Made by a program: the position numbers and the translations under genes. DNA of 64,000 nucleotides, from positions 41,385 through 105,384 of the forward strand of contig JAZUMF010000005.1 of assembly GCA_045603485.1 (NCBI GenBank), given 5' to 3'. The notes beneath the pieces were generated by a model that saw only the letters and a list, made by a program, of their open reading frames with translations, did not search any database and had not been told where the DNA came from. This DNA comes from RGIG5952 sp045603485 (GTDB lineage Bacteria > Verrucomicrobiota > Kiritimatiellia > RFP12 > JAAYLN01). Positions 60,354-64,000 of this stretch are shown here, in pieces (the stretch's first letter is position 1; every line of letters starts with the position of its first letter).

Positions 60354-61835
60354 ATGCGATTCTCATGGATTAAGATTTTTTTCACGCCGTTGAGGGGGAT
60401 TAAGAACCTCTTTGGGCTGCTTACGACGTGCCTGTTTTGTCAGCAGACGCTTACGCTGCTTTTTCTGATGTTTTCCATCTGGACTCTAGGTGCTGCATAT
60501 GCCTTCTTTTATCTTCACGATCCGAATTGGGGTCAATGGAGTTTTGTGCATCTTTTTGATTTGACAGAGACACGTCGAACGCTTAATGAGTCATCTGGAG
60601 TCGGGAAAGCGGTCGCCGTTCTGCTATATGGCGTGACATGGCTTATTGGTGGCGGCATCCTGTTGGGCGTTATTGTGGACAGAAGTGCGCGTTTCATGTC
60701 AACGGTAAGAGATGGCCATGTCCGTTATCGTCGTGCATTGCGCGATCATTTTGTGATATTGGGATGGGAGCCAAATGTAGTATCCCTTTTGCGCAACCTT
60801 TCTGGAGGTGGTCGACTGCTATCTTTTTTTTCGTTGCGCGCTTTGTTCCGGCCGAGGATTGTCATCTTGTCAGAATGCCCTGCGGTGGAAATTCACCAGC
60901 AGATAGCAGAGGCATTTGGCCGCAGTTTCTTTAAGGTACTTCCTTTTGGGCTGATTGTGTACAATGGGGCTTATGATGCGAAAGACGAGTTCAAGATGCT
61001 GGTTTTGCGCTATGCGCGCAAGATATATGTGACAGGAGAGGAACCAGAGGCCTCGCATGATTCAAGAGTGTTGCTGTTCCTTGCAAGCCTTGAGGCTTTT
61101 TTGGGGAAATATAAACCGAGACAGCGTATTAACTGCCATGTTCGCATTGCTTCTTATTCGCTTTTCAGGCTTTTGGTGTTGTCGATAAACAAGGGATCGC
61201 CCGTTGGCAATCATAAGTACGAGTATCTGACCGTCCGCTTTTTCAACTTCTACGAGAATTGGGCCAAACGACTATTCTCGGAAAACCCTGCGAATGGTCG
61301 TGCATATCCATCAGTGGTGTTTAGACCTGACGATGGTCAGAGCCGTGTTCGTGTTGTTGTCGTAGGGTTTGGCAAAATGGGGCAGGCGTTGATTGTGGAG
61401 ATCCTTCGTTCCCATCCGCAAAGGAAAGGACGAATGATTGACATTGTGGTTGTTGATCCCGATGTAAATGTTCTCCGAAAGCAGTTCATGATGTCGCATA
61501 GTGACATAGCGACGGGCGAGTACATGAAGCACGCGACTCTTAGATTTGCCAAGGCGATGCGAGTGGAGGATGCCGCATTTCGCAACATGATCAAGCGTTT
61601 CGAGGCGGAAGGAGACCAAATTACTGTCATGTTGACATACAACAGCCCTGACGATGTAGTCGTGAGGGCGGTTGCGCTTGCCTCCAAATATAAATCTGCC
61701 AATATCTTTGCTCGGCTAAACATCGCCGTACCAGATGTGGACAAGTGCAGAGATGTTGTTGCAGAAAGCTACAATTTGAACCGGCTTTACCTGTATGGAT
61801 TTAAGGATGGTGCTGGGTTTGGGAAGGAGATTTAG
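60354..61835 (+). CDS. Two-Rossmann RCK/TrkA-N membrane protein (CASTOR/POLLUX-like)
   Basis: A 493-residue protein with two transmembrane helices (32-54 and 85-108) flanking a segment where a pore helix would sit, then two Rossmann-like NAD-binding domains. The first starts DHFVILGWEPNVVSLLRNL (131-149), the second RVRVVVVGFGKMGQAL (331-346). This order matches CASTOR/POLLUX-type ion channels or related RCK-domain proteins. No TxGYG-type selectivity filter is visible in residues 55-84, so conduction is unproven. The ATG at 60354 has AAGGAG 7 nt away; an ATG at 60327 overlaps the preceding stop and is possible. Cytoplasmic ligand sensing (nucleotide) is inferred. Confidence 0.72.
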   Translation: MRFSWIKIFFTPLRGIKNLFGLLTTCLFCQQTLTLLFLMFSIWTLGAAYAFFYLHDPNWGQWSFVHLFDLTETRRTLNESSGVGKAVAVLLYGVTWLIGGGILLGVIVDRSARFMSTVRDGHVRYRRALRDHFVILGWEPNVVSLLRNLSGGGRLLSFFSLRALFRPRIVILSECPAVEIHQQIAEAFGRSFFKVLPFGLIVYNGAYDAKDEFKMLVLRYARKIYVTGEEPEASHDSRVLLFLASLEAFLGKYKPRQRINCHVRIASYSLFRLLVLSINKGSPVGNHKYEYLTVRFFNFYENWAKRLFSENPANGRAYPSVVFRPDDGQSRVRVVVVGFGKMGQALIVEILRSHPQRKGRMIDIVVVDPDVNVLRKQFMMSHSDIATGEYMKHATLRFAKAMRVEDAAFRNMIKRFEAEGDQITVMLTYNSPDDVVVRAVALASKYKSANIFARLNIAVPDVDKCRDVVAESYNLNRLYLYGFKDGAGFGKEI

Positions 61836-61836
61836 G

Positions 61837-62493
61837 ATGCAAAAGCTTGAAGAGCGTGTTGAAAAAATACGAAATCCTATGACATCCCGACTAAGGGAGT
61901 TTGCCGATGCCATGGGGCGGGAACTTGCGGAAGCGTGTAGCATTCCTGGCGCACATTATATCCTTGGCGGGGCGTTAGGGTATAACGCGTCTTTGGTGGG
62001 AAACTATGATATTGACTTGCGATTGTTGATTCCCAACGCGGGGAAGAGCCATGAGGAAGTGCGGCGGCAGATTGACGCGGTGAAGGACTTGCTGGCGGCG
62101 CGGGCGAAGGACGATCCAACATTCAAGATAAAGTTCATCGATGAGGGCGGAACGAACTACATCTGGCACACGAAACAGATCGTGAAGGTTCCGGGCATCC
62201 CTGGCAATCCAGATGTTGAGTTGACGTGGAACATCCAAGCAGAAAGTACGTACAAGAGTATCGCCGAGATGGCGGCGCGTCTGCCGAAGAGGGTAATCGA
62301 CCGCTATGTTGTCGAGAAGTGGAACGCGCAGCAGGCAGGCAAGGAGGCTTACAAAGCCCTCAAGGGCGAATGGAAGGGGATGATCAACCGTTTGATCGAT
62401 AAAGGCGCTCGAAAGATGGATGATGAGTCCTTGCGTGAGTTGCTGGATTCAGTAGCCAGTCAATATTCAAAGTTTTTGAAAGAAAGGAAATGA
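61837..62493 (+). CDS. Pol-beta-fold nucleotidyltransferase
   Basis: A 218-residue protein with the superfamily motifs: GGALGYNAS (G44-G45), the acidic pair D58-x-D60 (NYDIDLRLLIP), and a third acidic strand D126-V-E128 (PDVELTWN). A helical C-terminus follows. This is compatible with enzymes that add nucleotides to proteins, RNA or small molecules, including those in toxin-antitoxin and CD-NTase-like systems; the subfamily is not determined. AAGGAG is 7 nt before the ATG at 61837, which begins 1 nt after the RCK-like stop. Confidence 0.72.
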   Translation: MQKLEERVEKIRNPMTSRLREFADAMGRELAEACSIPGAHYILGGALGYNASLVGNYDIDLRLLIPNAGKSHEEVRRQIDAVKDLLAARAKDDPTFKIKFIDEGGTNYIWHTKQIVKVPGIPGNPDVELTWNIQAESTYKSIAEMAARLPKRVIDRYVVEKWNAQQAGKEAYKALKGEWKGMINRLIDKGARKMDDESLRELLDSVASQYSKFLKERK

Positions 62494-62497
62494 CAAG

Positions 62498-62560
62498 ATG
62501 AAAGCAATGATGACGGCAATGGAATGTCTATCGATGGAGGTTTGCAAAAGCCACAATTAA
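62498..62560 (+). CDS. Possible 20-residue peptide
   Basis: A short reading frame, methionine-rich (MKAMMTAMECLSMEVCKSHN), begins 4 nt after the nucleotidyltransferase stop, with AAAGGAAA about 9 nt upstream. It may be a leader peptide for the next gene or chance. No homology or structure supports it beyond the ribosome site. Confidence 0.2.
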   Translation: MKAMMTAMECLSMEVCKSHN

Positions 62561-62573
62561 CCGGAGATCAATA

Positions 62574-63552
62574 ATGAAAAAGACAATTGACCGAATCTTG
62601 TTGTTTGTACTCGGAACGCTGGCAGGGCCCGCAGTCTCGTCGTTCTTCCCTGCCTACACCGCTTTTTTCGAGCGCCATCCATGGTGGGGGATTGGTTCTG
62701 TGCTTTTGCTTGTACTTGGTTTGTTTTGGTATTGGAGAACGGCCGAAAAGCAGGATCAGAGAGACATCAAGACTGTTGTTGAGGATGTGAAAAATATTTT
62801 ACATTTGCCGGGGCGTTGTTTAACAGAAACGAATGTGTCGCGAATCGAAGGTGCCCCAAGTTTGATGACTTTATTAAATAGTAAAGTCGGAGTTACAAGT
62901 CGTGTGATGAACAAGAGACAAAGAATCGACTTGCCGGAGTCATCATGTGTATTACAGGTTTCGTTTATTCCTATTGATAAAAACGGAAATACAATCCTCT
63001 GGAAACGGATGCCAAAAAATCATGTGTTTAGAAGTGGGGGATGGTTCTATCTTGATTTCATTCTCGCCGTATGCGCGCAAGTTTGCAGATGTGTTTGTCT
63101 TTGACAGAAAGGATATTGGGGTTAGAGATAGAGGTATGCTTAGTTCGTTGGGAATTACATGTGTGGGATTGCGAGATATCTACTCCAGAGAGGTTCCAAA
63201 TGTTTCTATGGGCGACATTGTCCCAGTTGGGGCTTATTGGTTACCGAGGCAAAAAGATTCTCATGGCTGTTGCAGGGCACCAGCGTACTGCTTTTGGGTT
63301 TTTGCTGTGAAATATGATGTAGATTTTAATGATAAAGATGTCGTGGACGCTATTTTTGGCCGTAAACTTGATAATGGTAAGACCGTTTATCTGAAAAAAG
63401 ATAACGATAAAAAAGTTAGGGTGCTTTCTTTAAAAGATTTCGACGCTTATAAAGATAGTGTTCAATTGGCGCTTGGGAAAATGGATATATTTATCGCGTC
63501 CAATTATGCCAAATTTCTAGACGGGGCCTGCGGTGTAAGTGATGCGCCCTGA
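62574..63552 (+). pseudogene. Membrane-anchored protein broken by a frameshift near 63036
   Basis: The first frame (ATG 62574) encodes two hydrophobic segments (about 7-28 and 36-54, WWGIGSVLLLVLGLFWYW), a charged linker, and a domain running to VLQVSFIPIDKNGNTILWKRMP. It stops at 63104 after a nonsensical Cys-rich end. The second frame, open from 62947 to 63552, becomes protein-like after about 63040 (DGSILISFSPYARKFADVFVFDRKD and onward). A run of five G at 63035-63039 is the likely slip point. Corrected, it would be about 325 residues. It may be a sequencing indel, programmed slippage or true decay. The family is not recognised. Confidence 0.6.
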
Positions 63553-63622
63553 TCATGATGTTCCAAATTCATGAGGCCATCGTGTCATGGGTGTGCATGA
63601 GGTGGGGGGGTGCGTTTGGCGG

Positions 63623-63628
63623 TATAAT
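63623..63628 (+). promoter_or_regulatory. Candidate -10 box before the last small gene
   Basis: A perfect TATAAT in GGTATAATG, 30 nt upstream of the start at 63659. No acceptable -35 is present (the region is a G-run), so this is tentative. Confidence 0.35.
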
Positions 63629-63658
63629 GTTGGTTGTTCTGACAAGAAGAGGTGTGAT

Positions 63659-63949
63659 ATGAGAACACCTGATGAAGACGTAGTAGAGATGCACGTGAAG
63701 TTCTGGGAGCCGTACGCAGTGCAGATGGCGGCTAAGGGCGTCGATGTAATCGAGCATGTTCCGGGGTGGTTGCCTAAGATTAGCGGCATGACCGTTGAAC
63801 AGGTATCGCCGTATGAAGTGCTGCTACATCGCGTCCTTAGTGCGCATGTATCAGACGTAAGGCTGAGGGTTAAGACGAAGGTCGTTGACGAGTTCGGCTG
63901 GAAGGAAGAGCCAAGCAATGTTGTCAGCGTCGGGGTTGTCAATTTCTAA
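63659..63949 (+). CDS. Small protein of unknown function
   Basis: A 96-residue soluble protein starting MRTPDEDVVEMHVKFW, with AAGAGG about 7 nt upstream of ATG 63659. A longer frame from 63587 would add 24 residues without a ribosome site and would cross the TATAAT box. The sequence alternates short helices and strands (VSPYEVLLHRVLSAHVSDVRLRV) with no motif I recognise. It is the last gene visible; 63950-64000 shows nothing further. Confidence 0.55.
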   Translation: MRTPDEDVVEMHVKFWEPYAVQMAAKGVDVIEHVPGWLPKISGMTVEQVSPYEVLLHRVLSAHVSDVRLRVKTKVVDEFGWKEEPSNVVSVGVVNF

Positions 63950-64000
63950 CATCTACGTCTTATCATGCAAAAGAAACTAAGATCAAGCAAAAAGCCGATG

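Noticed and set aside
63553..63942. Minus-strand Thr/Ser-rich frame of 129 codons at the window end
   Set aside because: It overlaps the better supported plus-strand gene at 63659, which has a ribosome site; the minus product is low-complexity.
39135..64000. Direct repeat of the tRNA-Pro 3' end as the far attachment site
   Set aside because: I could not find a second copy of the T-arm/acceptor sequence within the window.

Overview
The window looks like a chromosomal segment of an anaerobic, rod-shaped, didermic bacterium. An oxygen-independent ribonucleotide reductase activase and the [FeFe]-hydrogenase maturase HydF point to anaerobic life. ExbB/ExbD pairs and a lipoprotein foldase point to an outer membrane. 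The clustering of TPR-ExbB-ExbD genes with many pseudopilins, together with intermediate GC, recalls the Planctomycetes-Verrucomicrobia-Chlamydiae group, perhaps Kiritimatiellota-like. This is an inference from gene content only; there is no rRNA in the window.

Left part (1-39.2 kb), conserved core: a partial gene and a 9-bp minisatellite; a minus-strand nrdG; a tight plus-strand operon mreB-mreC-mreD-mrdA-rodA-rng for rod-shaped wall growth and RNA processing; a large periplasmic TPR protein, a second TPR protein, exbB and two exbD genes (a proton-motive-force energiser); gspF followed by seven small pseudopilins and a giant GspK-like protein (a type II secretion or pseudopilus block without its ATPase or secretin); an ABC-F ATPase; convergent cdd, maf and alpha-galactosidase; a parvulin-type lipoprotein foldase; metG; hydF; convergent mfd and a YfhO-like membrane protein; then tRNA-Lys and tRNA-Pro.

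Right part (39.2-64 kb), accessory: housekeeping genes stop at tRNA-Pro. A gene desert is followed by a DUF2924 gene and a decayed serine-recombinase tail, which are hallmarks of an old mobile element. Next come a broken von Willebrand A gene, a LivHMGF-type ABC importer lacking its binding protein, an AlbA/Schlafen-type regulator, small orphan genes, and a piece of a second regulator of the same type.

From 47.5 kb begins an unusual, translationally coupled signalling cassette. It holds a LivJ-like lipoprotein; an 1824-residue histidine-kinase-like protein whose N-terminus itself looks like a periplasmic-binding-protein fold; a small unknown protein; a receiver domain fused to an aminoglycoside-phosphotransferase-like kinase; a histidine phosphatase; a polytopic membrane protein; a two-Rossmann RCK/CASTOR-like membrane protein; and a pol-beta-type nucleotidyltransferase. 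It is followed by a frameshifted membrane gene. I read this as a phosphorelay or biological-conflict-type system and regard it as the most novel content of the window. Its function is not established by the sequence.
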